Source of the DNA: Euborellia annulipes
Taxonomy: Eukaryota; Arthropoda; Insecta; Dermaptera; Anisolabididae
Length of the DNA stretch: 64,000 nucleotides
NCBI GenBank assembly: GCA_023213315.1
Contig: JAKCPI010010877.1
Span: forward strand, 62,001 to 126,000
Direction of reading: 5' to 3'
The first letter of the stretch is position 1. Every line of letters starts with the position of its first letter. Made by a program: the position numbers and the translations under genes. Shown here piece by piece: positions 21,015-30,839 of the stretch. The notes under the pieces were generated by a model that did no database searches, was not told where the DNA came from, and saw nothing but the letters and a program-made list of their open reading frames with translations.

Positions 21015-21145
21015 ATATTTTCTTAAACGTATCGGCATTCATCAGAGCCAGTTGGCGAGAAATTCACAAGAAGGGATGAAGATTGCTTAGACAAGGGGCC
21101 GAAACGTCAGCCTGGTTCGGCTTTAAAAAAATTCGACCCACAAAG
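21015..21145 (+). mobile_element. Foldback-end relic with hammerhead-like motif
   Basis: AAACGTATCGGCATTCATCA and AGAGCCAGTTGGCGAGAAAT are followed by GATGAAGATTGCTTAGACAA and GGGGCCGAAACGTCAGCCTG. Parts match the arms at 22.4 and 23.0 kb (CGGTCGGCGAG; TAGACAAGAGGCCGAAACGT). The inverted partner is largely lost. Confidence 0.45.
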
Positions 21146-21198
21146 ACATATCACATAAATTATTATACTTATGTAAAAATTAAATTAAAAATAAAAAC

Positions 21199-21537
21199 TC
21201 TGGTGTGACTCGCACAGAGCATACAACCCCTGTTGTGTTCTGTGCTTGTCAAAAATTCATTGATTTATGAATTTTTATCAAAATCGTTTTAGGGAATTTA
21301 GAAAAGAATTGAAAAAGTATATCTGTAAAGTACTCTTTGGCCGATTTTGTTCAAAAGTATCGTGTCACGTGCCAGTTGAGATATCTAACTTAAATTTCAA
21401 TCAACCCCTTAGCTCTTTTTACAGACCATTTTGCTGGACTTTTGGACTCAGGGAATCTCAAAACATGTATATCCATTAAAATTTCGACATGGATCCATTA
21501 CTTTCTATTTATATACATATGTTTATAGGTGAAATTA
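21199..21537 (+). repeat. P-family copy with collapsed palindrome
   Basis: TCTGGTGTGACTCGCACAGA is joined after a deletion to GTTGTGTTCTGTGCTTGTCA and directly to AAAATTCATTGATTTATG. About 200 bp of body are missing. The tail is CATGGATCCATTACTTTC. Confidence 0.7.
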
Positions 21538-21545
21538 AAAAAAAA

Positions 21546-21677
21546 TCTGTTGTAACTGATCCCAAAGCACACAATTTATTCGAAAGTTGTGTTCTGTGCT
21601 TGTCACACCAGATTTTTTTGTGTTAGTTCCACCGATACATTAAAACGGCACATAGGTAAGAGAAAGTAAAAACAAAT
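21546..21677 (+). repeat. Internally deleted P copy keeping both ends
   Basis: The palindrome at 21546-21618 (TCTGTTGTAACTGATC ... TTGTCACACCAGATTTTT) and 40 bp of body are joined to the terminal GGTAAGAGAAAGTAAAAAC. It is a natural minimal derivative that shows which parts define the two ends. Confidence 0.75.
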
Positions 21678-21679
21678 AT

Positions 21680-22360
21680 CACTCCTATATTTAATAGAAA
21701 GACGTTTTCTATTTGACTTCACCTGCTTGTTATTGTAATATTATTGTATATATTCTAATTTTTTTTTTTTTTTTTTTTTGTTTCAGATCTCAACAACGTG
21801 CTTCTTCCGTTCTTCGAGCTCTTATCGTTTCTTCCATTTTCTCGTAAGTGTTTATTATACAACATAATATAAACATTTTTTTTTTTACAATGGATATTAC
21901 TTGCGAAAAAATTAGGCCTTTTATGCTTTTCCAAGGCTATAGAGGAGTTTATAAAATGAAATTTGCATATTTTTAATATATAATTGGTTAGATGGTGAGT
22001 GCGAATCAATATTTTGTTTTTGCACTCTCCCCTCTACGCATTTGGAAGCACACAGACCCTTTTAGCGTCAAAATAACATTTCGACTTTAACGAATCGTTA
22101 AGGATTTAATGAAACTTTTTCATATTAATCAAAATCAAAATTTTTACTCGAGTCGTATTATATATCAATAAGAGGAAATATAATTGTTGTTAAATTTTTT
22201 TTATATATAGCCTACCTTAAACGTTTTGAAGTTTCATTTTAAAAATTATCTATAAAAAATATATCGACTGATTTGATGTAAATGAATTCATGGTATGTCT
22301 ATTTGTTGCTGGAAGAAATGTATAGGCGGATTCAAAGAGAGAAATTTCAACACATTCGAC
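21680..22360. other. AT-rich stretch, unassigned
   Basis: It contains a T21 run at 21758-21780 and two short frames that are AT-driven. The 22020-22070 piece (CTCCCCTCTACGCATTTGGA) is slightly less AT-rich. No family signature was found. Confidence 0.4.
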
Positions 22361-22365
22361 AGTTA

Positions 22366-23046
22366 AAGCCTTACCAGGTTGACGTTTCAACGCCTTGGCC
22401 ATCTTCAGAGCCGGTCGGCGAGAATAAATGAAAACACAATTTCAATACAATAAATGAAAATATAATTTATGTATTAATGTAAGGTATTTGATATTTGATA
22501 TATTACCCTAATTTGTTCGATTCAAAAAAAAAAGGTCTTGTTTCATTTTTAGAGGAAAAATTTTGTATTATTTTATATTTAAATAAAATAAAAATAAAAT
22601 AATAAATAAAAAATAAATAAAATAAAATTTTATTTGAAATTGAAAATGAATCATTCGAGGGCACAAGAATAGAAAATTCAATAGTTTTAGTCAGAAAATT
22701 AAAGAAAGTGATGTAAAAAGAAGATTCTTAATGAAAATGACGTCATTGTGACGTGATTTTCCTTATTTTCTTATTATATAGAGATTAATATAAGTGTAGA
22801 GGTTGGCGAATTAAATTTAAATAGTGAATGGCAATTTTGTTTAATTTTATATTTAAATAAAATAAAAATAAAATTAAAATAAAATAAATAAAATAAAATA
22901 AAAATAAATGTAGAAGTTAGCTAGAATAAATGAAATTATGTTATATTTTCATTTATTGTATTGAAATTGTATTTTCATTTATTTTTCGCCAACCATCTCT
23001 GAAGATGGCGTAGACAAGAGGCCGAAACGTCCGCTTGGTAAGGGTC
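22366..23046. mobile_element. Foldback element, 100-bp arms with hammerhead-like ends
   Basis: The left arm (22366-22462) and right arm (22942-23046) are inverted copies: CCATCTTCAGAGCCGGTCGG against its mirror, then AATAAATGAAAACACAATTT against AAATTGTATTTTCATTTATT. On the outward strand each arm reads CTGAAGATGG, a stem, then GAAACGTC. The interior is AAATA-type low-complexity DNA (22560-22640 and 22840-22915). Confidence 0.75.
22550..22915. repeat. (AAATA)n low-complexity tracts
   Basis: Two clusters of AAATAAAATAAA-type repeats (22563-22630 and 22843-22912) lie inside the foldback element, partly arranged so that the two clusters resemble one another. Confidence 0.8.
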
Positions 23047-23145
23047 TAATAAAATGAATTTACATTTGACTGCCGACTGTCTTGAAACTTTTTTTTTTAC
23101 TCTGCCTTTAAAAATAACATAACTATTATTTGTGACTTTTTAGTA

Positions 23146-23311
23146 CAGTCGGCGCCACATATGCCTGATTGATTCAAGAAAATGCTTAGCTGTCCCATAT
23201 GTTGTCTTTTCCCCTTTATTTGAATTAAAAAAAAAAAAGATGATTTATTTTTAAAATATTGATTTCGTTGACTCCACTCTCGAGGACATCAGACACTTGT
23301 GGCGCGGACTG
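23146..23311. mobile_element. TA-flanked MITE
   Basis: The left end CAGTCGGCGCCACATATGCC follows TA; the right end CACTTGTGGCGCGGACTG is followed by TTCA, a decayed TA. Inner text AAGATGATTTATTTTTAAAA matches the 11.1-kb copy. It is 166 bp, shorter than the 18.6-kb copy. Confidence 0.75.
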
Positions 23312-23319
23312 TTCACGTA

Positions 23320-23744
23320 AATTCGCAAGTCGATTCATACAAAATTCTCACTAACAAATTTGCACAATTTTAATTTCAAATATTTAATTATAAAATTAAA
23401 CCTAAACTGCCATTTTTTTTTAAATCGAACAATTGTATATCAAATTCGCTCTTATGAATACAATATTAAACCTTGTGCATATATGACTTCATAAATTATT
23501 TCCTATTGGACCAACTGTTGAGTGCCGAATACCGAATAAACCGCTGGGAAATTAATTCCCTTCCCCTATGACCCCTTTTTATCCCCCCTCCCCTCCGCCG
23601 CCCTCACCACTGACACCTACACAATGCATGCATTTTGCTTTATTATTACGAAAAAAAAAATTCCCTCAAAAACGGAAATAACCTTTTATCTGTCGATCCA
23701 TACTAAATTTTAAAATTAGATTTGTAATAGAAACTTCCTGTGAG

Positions 23745-23775
<31 letters not shown>

Positions 23776-24000
23776 AAATAACGTAAAAGTAAATTTCATT
23801 TTAATTGATATTAATGATTGTTTTATAATATAAAATTTTTTCGCTGATCTCTTTATTGATTAGGTAATGTCAAGATTTGCTTAATTATCCATGAATCATA
23901 GGTTTGGTTTCCCTCCAAAAATTCTTTTTTTAATGGTCTCGACAAGTACACCATCTTTTTTTTATAATTGACGTTAAAATTAGGTAAAATTATTTAACTA
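23320..24000. other. Unassigned, with a C-rich unique patch
   Basis: 23500-23640 holds GTTGAGTGCCGAATACCGAA and CCCCTCCCCTCCGCCGCCCT, less AT-rich than its surroundings and non-repetitive. The remainder is AT-rich with an A29 run at 23743-23771. No credible frame is present. Confidence 0.4.
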
Positions 24001-24019
24001 AATTTTATTGAGAGCCTCA

Positions 24020-24563
24020 AAACTAGTGAAATCCATTGGTGTAGCTTATGGTATGGATTTTGTGCTGTCACACCAAGAATGGATATTTTTTTTGTTATTT
24101 TCGGCATCTTTTCACTTTCTATTATATATCTTAATATTAGTATTGGATTCAGTATTGGATGAATGTCAAAAATTTGATGTCTATATACGTTTTGAGTCCA
24201 AAAAAGTGGGTCTCAAATTGTCTGTCTAACAAGTCGGAAATGAGCTACGAGGTTAAAATTTTATATTTGAGTTAGCATCGCCCTACATGCAAGCCGATTC
24301 TTTTGAACGAAATCAGCTAAAGAGTACTAGTACTTTACTGATAAACTTTTTAAGATTTTTATTTTTTTATTTTTTTTTTTTGTGATTTTCTCAAAATTCG
24401 TTCTTACGTTTTTGATTAAAATTCAAAAATCAATGATTTTTTATATGCTCTTTAAAATGTATATTTTCATTTTGCTCTTAAAATTGTTTTGAGCATTACT
24501 TTACTCTTGTATTTCATAGGAAAGTTAAAAGAAAGTGTGTTGTACGACAAGTCACACCAGGTT
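24020..24563 (-). repeat. P-family copy with an extra palindrome remnant
   Basis: A decayed P palindrome arm (TTGGTGTAGCTTATGG ... GCTGTCACACCAAGAATGG) is at 24036-24081. The tail of a second copy starts CACTTTCTATTATATATC. GAGTACTAGTACTTTACTG is near 24321, and the collapsed palindrome end CAAGTCACACCAGG is at 24548-24562. Confidence 0.7.
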
Positions 24564-24639
24564 TCTATATATTCAATATATTTAAAGACAATATTCATTT
24601 TGTATTAATATTATAGAAAATATTGGCGGGATGATATAT

Positions 24640-24880
24640 GGTCAAAATGAAAAATAAATAAAATTAAATAAAATAAAAATAAAAAAAAAAATAAATAAAA
24701 AAAATAAAAAAAAAAATAAAATAAATAAATAAAAATAAAATAAAAATAAAATAAATAAATAAATAAAAATAAAATAAAAAGATTTTGGTAATGGGTTTAT
24801 TTGTCTTTTATTTAATTTATTTAATTATTTATTATTATTATTTAATTAATTAATTAATTAATTTTTTTATTTAATTTTTT
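24640..24880. repeat. (AAATA)n/(TTAA)n low-complexity tract
   Basis: About 140 bp of AAATA/AAAT repeats switch at 24785 to TTTAAT/TTAA repeats on the same strand, giving a loosely inverted composition. Confidence 0.85.
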
Positions 24881-24885
24881 CTCTT

Positions 24886-24903
24886 AAACCCAGCTACGCC
24901 ACT
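24886..24903. mobile_element. hAT-type terminal repeat, single end
   Basis: CCCAGCTACGCCACTG is the reverse complement of CAGTGGCGTAGCTGGG, a common terminal sequence of hAT MITEs in animals. The matching left end was not found, so the element is either truncated or its other end lies in the low-complexity tract. Confidence 0.45.
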
Positions 24904-25059
24904 GGTGTGTGAAGCGAAACCTCTACTCCCAAGGATATAAGCAATTTATTTAGAAAATTAATATCATAATTTACAGAGTGCATGATGTATTAATATTTCT
25001 GGAATTTTTCTTTATAAAAGAGTGTAGGGTTAATATGAAAGCTGGATGATGTTTTTGAT

Positions 25060-25400
25060 ATAAATAAATTATCGTGATGATTTCGGTCTTGTGTACAAAT
25101 TTCATCCCCTCCCCCCTCCCCTCCCCCACCACTTTCCAACCAAATGTATGACTTGGGAGCCCATCAAGTGAGATATCTCTCTGTGAACACGCATACCAAT
25201 TTGCATATATGCACATGTTTCACGCCACTCAACATGCACGCGCACATGCATATTATATATATATATCTTGTGCGAAATACGCGGAGCATCAATGGATGGG
25301 TGTTGCGACAACATTTGGTTGGCATTCATTTAAATTCATGGCAGACAAACTAAACTTAATTAGATATATTTACTTAGATGAACTCTTTGGAACCTTTTAA
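25060..25400. other. Unique island
   Basis: Non-repetitive text such as GACTTGGGAGCCCATCAAGT, AATTTGCATATATGCACATG and GGAGCATCAATGGATGGGTG is present, with a (TA)n at 25252. Several 60-80-codon frames overlap on both strands, more than elsewhere, because stop codons are scarce in this less AT-rich block. TTTGCAT and ATGCAC words are octamer-like. A regulatory element is more likely than coding sequence. Confidence 0.3.
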
Positions 25401-25581
25401 TATGTAAATTTAATGATTAATCAAAAAAAAAAAAAAAAAAAATTTTTTTTTTCCATCCAATCATAATATAATAATTAATGTCGACAAGTATTAGAAATAT
25501 ATAACCGGTTTATATATAGACAAATTAAATAATTATGGTACTAATTCACCAAGAAGGAATTTTTGTTGTGAATTATAAAAA

Positions 25582-26486
25582 CCTGATGTGACACACAGCA
25601 CACAACTTTCTTTTAACTTCGATAATTGTTCACACCTCACACCAGATTTTTTTGTGTCGACATATAATTAGTTTCCACCATTACATATTATTAATTCAAG
25701 TTGTAAAATCTATATATAATAATAGCGGAGTGTCCGTCTGTCCGTCTGTCACGCTCTGTTTGACCAACTTCCCGTTGGAATTTTGAAACGAAATTTTGCA
25801 GTCTTATAAAGGACGTTATGGAGAGTCCCGGGTTTCGAAATTCCTATATCCTTTTGAGTTATTGATTCCTAAAGTTACGATTTCTCCTATAGGAAATGTA
25901 TAGAGATATAACTATGTATTCTTTGCATTTATATATTCTATGAATGTAAACAAATCTTCAAGCAGGCACTGGATTGGAATAGTAGTAATAATAATTTTCT
26001 TTTTATAATGAAGAAAAGGCGAGGGTCCGACGTAGGCGGGCCTGAGCCAGCTTGCTGAGGGTCCAGGGGGGCTTAGCCTAGCTGTTACCATGGGCTTCTG
26101 TTCTTTCCTATGAAGTACAAAAGCAAAATGTGTTTCAAACAATGAGAATATAGACCTACTTTTTAAAAAGCATCTAAAAAAATAATTGATTTATGAATTT
26201 TAATCAAAATTGTTAGTGTGAATTTTGCGAAAATCGAAAAAAACTGAAAAAGTACATTAGTTAAGTACTAGTACTCTTTGCCCGATTTTATTCAAAAGCT
26301 TATTTTCACGCTTCATATGGGTACTTAGCTTAAATATAAAATTTCAACCTCGTAGTTCATTTCCTTCATAATTTATTTTGATGGGACCTTTTTGGACTCA
26401 GGGGACCCTCAAAATCTCAACACCGGATTTTGACATGAATCCAATACTTTCTCTTTATATATATTTATATAAATAAGAGAAATTAA
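25582..26486 (+). mobile_element. P-family repeat split by a Helitron
   Basis: The palindrome at 25582-25655 (CTGATGTGACACACAGCAC to TCACACCAGATTTTTT) and P body to TTGTAAAA at 25708 come first. The Helitron is at 25709-26081. P resumes GTTACCATGGGCTTCTG and continues to TGACATGAATCCAATACTTT and a degenerate tail. GTTAAGTACTAGTACTCTTT is near 26260. Confidence 0.8.
25709..26081 (+). mobile_element. Non-autonomous Helitron, complete ends
   Basis: The 5' end is TCTATATATAATAATAGCGG preceded by A; then GTCCGTCTGTCCGTCTGTCA, GGAATTTTGAAACGAAATTT and the GC-rich 3' module GGCGAGGGTCCGACGTAGGC with GAGCCAGCTTGCTGAGGGTC. It ends GCTTAGCCTAG, a CTAG terminus. The hairpin next to CTAG (CAGGGGGGCTTAGCCTAG) is degenerate. 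The insertion target inside P is the same as for the 16.4-kb Helitron. Confidence 0.8.
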
Positions 26487-26890
26487 AGCCATAATTTGAA
26501 ATAAAATTTAAATTTTTTTTCTTAATTTATTTACTTATAAAAATCAAATATTATTTTTGGACTTAATGGCCTTTGAGCCTTTTAATATGTAAATTTATTA
26601 GTTAATAAAAAAATACTTAAATCATTTTTCTTTTTTTTTTTAATAATTAAAGTCGACGAGTATTATATATTAACCGGTTCGAATATAGACAAATAAAATA
26701 ATTATGTTTTCTGCCCTTTTTGTAACCTCTGAAAGGAAAACATTTTAACAAGATTTGTGGATGTTTTAATGTGGTTAGGAATGCAAATAAAGAAAAAGGA
26801 AAAAAAATCAAGATTCTCTTGTTGTTGATCATTATGGTGTTTAGTCGGAATAAAAATTTGAGATGTCATCTTTTTTTTTTACTTCAAAAA

Positions 26891-27412
26891 TCTGGTGTGA
26901 CGGGTGGTACAGCATGCAACTTTCTCTTTACTTTGGTAATTGAAAGTTGTGTTCTGTGCTTGAAACATCAAGTTTTTTTGTGTATATATATGCTTAGTTT
27001 CTGGCAAAAAAAAAAAAAATACAAGAGTAAAGTGTGTTCAAAACAATTTTAAAAACAAAATGATGAAATACATTTTAAAGAGTATCTAAAAAATAATTGA
27101 TTTATGGATTTTAATCAAAATCGTTCGAGCGAATTTTGAGAAAACCGAAAAAAACTGAAAAAGTACATCAGTAAAGTACTAGTACTTTTTGGCCGATTTT
27201 GTTTAAAAGCTTATTTTCACGCCTCAGTGGGGTGTCTAACTTAAATATAAAATTTCAGCCTTATAGCTTGATTCCTTCATTCTTTATTTTGAATACACTA
27301 TTTTCACTTTTTTGGACTCAAGGAACCTCAAAATCTCGACATCGAATTTTTGACATAAATCCAATACTTTCTCTCTCATTATATACAGTATATATATAGG
27401 CAAGAGAGAGAA
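26891..27412 (+). mobile_element. P-family repeat, near full length
   Basis: The palindrome at 26891-26976 has an extended loop (TACAGCATGCAACTTTCTCT). An A-rich deletion follows at 27005; AGTAAAGTACTAGTACTTTT is near 27171. The tail ATATATATAGGCAAGAGAGAG is at 27391-27411. The segment between GCTTAGTTTC and ACAAGAGTAAAG is deleted. Confidence 0.8.
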
Positions 27413-27649
27413 ATATTCAGTCTGTCTGCCTGTCAAGTAACCTCTAGTTAAATCTTGAATTTTTTTAACACTAACAAGTAAGATGCTATTAGAATTCAAG
27501 CGTTTCAAAAATTTTTTGGATGGGGTATGGGATAAAAAAATGGAAACTTTAAAAACGATAACAAAACAGTGGCAAACTTGATCAAATAATTATATTGATT
27601 AGGATAGAATAAAGGAGAAAATAAATAGTCCAGCAGAATTATTATTATT

Positions 27650-27785
27650 ATTTTATTTAATCCCTTAGCGACGTTTTGGTCATCTATAGAACCACCTTCA
27701 TGGCAAGGGTTCAGTAAAAAAAAACCCTTTTAACTCTAACCCTGAAGATGGTCGCACAGACCACCGAAACGTCGAAAAATAAAGA
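27650..27785. mobile_element. Compact foldback with two hammerhead-like motifs
   Basis: TTTAATCCCTTAGCGACGTT at the left mirrors CGAAACGTCGAAAAATAAA at the right. The right half (27741-27773) reads CCTGAAGA, TGGTC-GCACA-GACCA (perfect 5-bp stem), CC, GAAACGTC. The left half on the minus strand has CATGAAGGTGGTTCTATAGA then CCAAAACGTCG. The two halves are almost adjacent, so the RNA would carry motifs of opposite sense. Confidence 0.6.
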
Positions 27786-27879
27786 AAAAACATAGCTCTG
27801 TTTGTGCCTTTATTTGATCCTTTTTCAATATAAGTAGTTTTTTTTTTTTTTGTAATCTAAAGTTTCTATTCTTTATCAT

Positions 27880-28090
27880 AAATGCAAAGAATACTTAAAT
27901 GTTTCTGTATTGCTATGGAAGAAATTATAATTTCAGCAATTATTAATAACTGAAAAAGTTATAGGAATTTCGGGAGTTTTTCTGTATTCTCTAGGTTTTC
28001 TTTAAGCATATAAAATTTGGTTTCAAAATTACGGGAAAATGCCCAAATAGAGAGTGATAGACAGACAGACGGACATTATTGATTTTATTT
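27880..28090 (-). mobile_element. Helitron fragment
   Basis: AATGCAAAGAATACTTAAAT, AAGTTATAGGAATTTCGGGA and ACAGACAGACGGACATTA lie in the order of the other Helitrons. Both termini are absent. Confidence 0.55.
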
Positions 28091-28135
28091 TTACTCTTAA
28101 ATAAACTCATAACTTTGCCTAACTTTTAGACGTCT

Positions 28136-28180
28136 TTTTACTTTCTGTTACCATATATATACAATATATAGTGAGAAAGT
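28136..28180 (-). repeat. P-family tail fragment
   Basis: TTTTACTTTCTGTTACCATA and GTGAGAAAGTATTG form the tail palindrome only. Confidence 0.55.
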
Positions 28181-28250
28181 ATTGTTTTTTATATAATCAC
28201 AACGTCATTGTTATCAGATTTTAATTACCTATACATACATAGATAGTAAA

Positions 28251-28850
28251 TATAAATAGCAAAGTGTTAATCCAGCGCCTGTGTATTTATTTATGTTAAA
28301 TAAATTCGGATATTTGGAGAATGGTTTCTGCCTCTGGTTGTTGAGTCCATCGCTAAATATAAAGACCTTTCAGGCTTTGATGGTCAGCTTTCAAGATAGC
28401 AACGAAATTAAAAGAGGGAAGAACAAGAAGAAGAAAAAAAGCATCTGTTTTTAGAAAAAAGAAAAAAAAAAGAAAATATCCATCTTAATCATTTTCTTTT
28501 TATGTTTTATTTTTATATTTTTTTTTTTTCGTTACGAGACCTCGAAATTAAATCAAAGAGGAAAAATTTAATAAACGTTTGGAAAGATGGATTATATAAA
28601 TTAAAGGAAGCTAAATGTGTTTATGTTATGATTTTAATTTTTATTAAATTTCACAAGTAACGTTTTTTTTTTCTTTTATCCCAGTTTAATATTAAAATTT
28701 TTTAATACTAATACAAGTAGCCAATTTGTATTCTGATTTCGCGTAATTATATATTAATTACAATGTAATTATATAATTAACATATCATATACGCGAATTT
28801 ATTTAACATAAATAAATACACAAGAGACGGATTAACGCTTTGCTATAAAT
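28251..28850. repeat. 600-bp region bounded by 57-bp inverted repeats
   Basis: The arm TATTTATTTATGTTAAATAA (28284-28303 region) mirrors TTATTTAACATAAATAAATA (28799-28818). Further pairing covers AGCAAAGTGTTAATCC against GGATTAACGCTTTGCT. A related arm recurs at 39450-39500 (TAAATTTATAGCAAAGAGTT). The interior has a unique patch (GGTTTCTGCCTCTGGTTGTT). It is probably a foldback-type element. Confidence 0.65.
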
Positions 28851-28976
28851 TTATTATCAAAACAAAAATTTACTAATTTAATGTTATTTAGTGATTAGAA
28901 TTTAAACCTACTAGATTTTTAGCCCACTTTCGGCGGACCTTGCTTCTAGTCTGAGGGTTTCGTCCCACATAATAAC
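28851..28976. repeat. Dispersed repeat shared with 39.4 kb
   Basis: CTAGATTTTTAGCCCACTTT, CGGCGGACCTTGCTTCTAGT and TTTAATGTTATTTAGTGATT correspond in reverse complement to 39395-39510 (GACTAGAAGCAAAGCCCGCC, ACAAAATTTCTAGCGGGTAG). It belongs to the same unit as the 28.8-kb inverted-repeat arm. The CGGCGGACC word also resembles the Helitron 3' module. Confidence 0.6.
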
Positions 28977-28980
28977 AATT

Positions 28981-29552
28981 TTTTACTTTCTCTTTCCTTT
29001 ATACATGTATTGGAAAGAGAAAGTATTGGATTCATGTCAAAAATTTGATGTCGAGATTTTGAGGTCTCTTGAGTCCAAAAAAAGGTCCCGTAAAAATGAT
29101 CAAAATAAAGTATAAAGGAAATGAATTACGAGGTTGAAATTTTATATTTAAGTTATGTACTTCACTGAGGTGTTACAATAGACTTTTGAATAAAATCGGC
29201 CAAAGAATACTAGTACTTTACTAATGTAATTTTTCAAGTTTTTTCGTTTTTCTTCAAAATTCGCTGTAACGATTTTGGTTAAAATTCATAAATCAATTAT
29301 TTTTTACTCCCTCTTTAAAACGTATCTTCTCATTTTGCTTTCAAAATTGTTTGAACCAAACTTTACATTTGTATTGCATAGGAGAAATGTTAACAAAATT
29401 TGTATGTTTATAAATTTTATTCCATTTTGAATTCTAATATATCTGCGGATTTTAAATATATATCTACACAAAAAAATCTGGTGTCTCAAACAGATAACAC
29501 TACCGAAGTAAAGAGGAAGTTGTGGGCAATGTGACCAGTCACACCAGATTTT
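28981..29552 (-). mobile_element. P-family repeat, full length
   Basis: TTTTACTTTCTCTTTCC tail end; GAATACTAGTACTTTACTAA near 29208. The palindrome at 29475-29552 has arms TCTGGTGTCTCAAACAGATA and GTGACCAGTCACACCAGATT. The flanks are unique, so the two junctions (AACAATT|TTTTACTTTC and CAGATTTT|GTTTTATAA) are good estimates of the element ends. Confidence 0.85.
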
Positions 29553-29741
29553 GTTTTATAAAATATTACCATCCCAGTTCTGTTTTATTCTTTCTAGATG
29601 TTTTCAATTCGGTCGTGCTGTCTTATACCCATTTCCATATTTTTTTTTATATATCGTATTAACGCTTAACTCAACTTTTAAGTTGTTATTTTTAAAGAGT
29701 AATATCCTTGAAAAATTTCACTTCTCTCTCTCAGTTTAAAT

Positions 29742-29840
29742 TCTATTTTTTTATTTAAATTGTTTTTTTATTCAATGAATTTGAATATATAAAAAAAAAA
29801 TATTCATTGAATAAAAAACTAATTTAAATAAAAAATCTAT
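29742..29840. repeat. AT-rich inverted repeat
   Basis: TTATTTAAATTGTTTTTTTA / TTCAATGAAT (29751-29780) mirrors ATTCATTGAATAAAAAACTA / ATTTAAATAA (29802-29831), with a 21-bp spacer. It would form a stable hairpin. No family assignment. Confidence 0.7.
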
Positions 29841-29929
29841 TTTGAATGGAAAAAGTCAAGTACTTTTACTATTCAAAAAAAAAAATCCCCACCTAGTTAA
29901 TATACTAAAAGTCAATCAATCATAAATTT

Positions 29930-30060
29930 ATGTATATAATTCGTTAATGTCCGTCTGATACACTCTGAAATTTCTAAGAGGACTTTCAAAGGAAAAGTAT
30001 TTTCGACTCGAAACTCCTTAACTTGTTAAGTTATTAATTTCAAAAGGTTTATAGCTGTAT
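29930..30060 (+). mobile_element. Helitron 5'-side fragment
   Basis: TATATAATTCGTTAATGTCC and GTCTGATACACTCTGAAATT, then GTTAAGTTATTAATTTC. It matches the start of the 48.5-kb copy but is heavily decayed. Confidence 0.45.
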
Positions 30061-30111
30061 ATTAAATATTACCTGTAAAAATAAGAGAGGGATTTTGTTT
30101 TTTTTTGTTAA

Positions 30112-30420
30112 TCTCAGCCTCCTGCTACGCTGACGTTTCGAGCAGTGCTGGACTGGCCCATCGGGATACCGAGAATATCCCGGTGGGCCCTCAAATATAT
30201 CATATTTAAGGGTTTAAATTATTAATGTACTTTTTTTGTAATTTTTTTCCTTAAATTTAATATTGTGGGCCTATGTCAATAGAGGCCATCTTCAGGGGCA
30301 TATAGCTGCCAAATGCAAATTATATATCCAGGTATTTCTTTGACACTTAATGGGCCGTGAAGATGGCCTCTATCGAGACCGAAACGTCGGCCCAATAAAA
30401 TATTTAAAGGAAAAAAAAAA
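30112..30420. mobile_element. Foldback relic carrying a hAT-like end and a hammerhead-like motif
   Basis: The right half (30351-30394) reads GGGCC, GTGAAGA, T, a stem GG-CTC...GAG-CC, GAAACGTC, GGCCC. The left arm CTACGCTGACGTTTCGAGCA is at 30124-30143. Inserted at 30143 is CAGTGCTGGACTGGCCCATC followed by a strong hairpin (30154-30191: GGCCCATCGGGATA / TATCCCGGTGGGCC), a sequence type seen at hAT termini. Confidence 0.5.
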
Positions 30421-30479
30421 TTTGGCTGCCAGTCTCTGCTCCTGCAACCTGATACAAAAAAAAAAAAAAAAAAAAAAAA

Positions 30480-30763
30480 AATGAAAAATTACATCAGTAA
30501 AGTACTAGTACTTTTTAGACGATTATGTTCAAAAGTTTATTTTCACATCTCAGGGGGTGCCTAACTTAAATATAAAATTTCAACCTCGTGGCACATTTCC
30601 TTCATGCTTAAAAATGTCCACACACACATAGACCAAATGGCGGGACCCACTTTTTTGGACTCAGGGGACCTCAAAATATGTATATTCATCAAAATCTCGA
30701 CATGGATTTTTCGACATAATCGCAATCAATATATGTATATACATACTGTAAGAGAAAGTAAAA
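30480..30763 (+). repeat. P-family copy, tail half
   Basis: AGTAAAGTACTAGTACTTTT, TTTTTGGACTCAGGGGACCT and CATACTGTAAGAGAAAGTAA. The palindrome half is replaced by an A30 run at 30452. Confidence 0.75.
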
Positions 30764-30839
30764 AGGAAAGTTAAGACGAGAGTCAGTAGATTCTCGCTAG
30801 TCAGAGAGGGTCCGCCGCGGGTGGGTAGCAAATTTTTTT

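Noticed and set aside
24640..24880. Possible scaffold/matrix attachment or origin due to extreme AT content
   Set aside because: Simple AAATA/TTAA slippage explains it; nothing specific to an origin can be read from the sequence.
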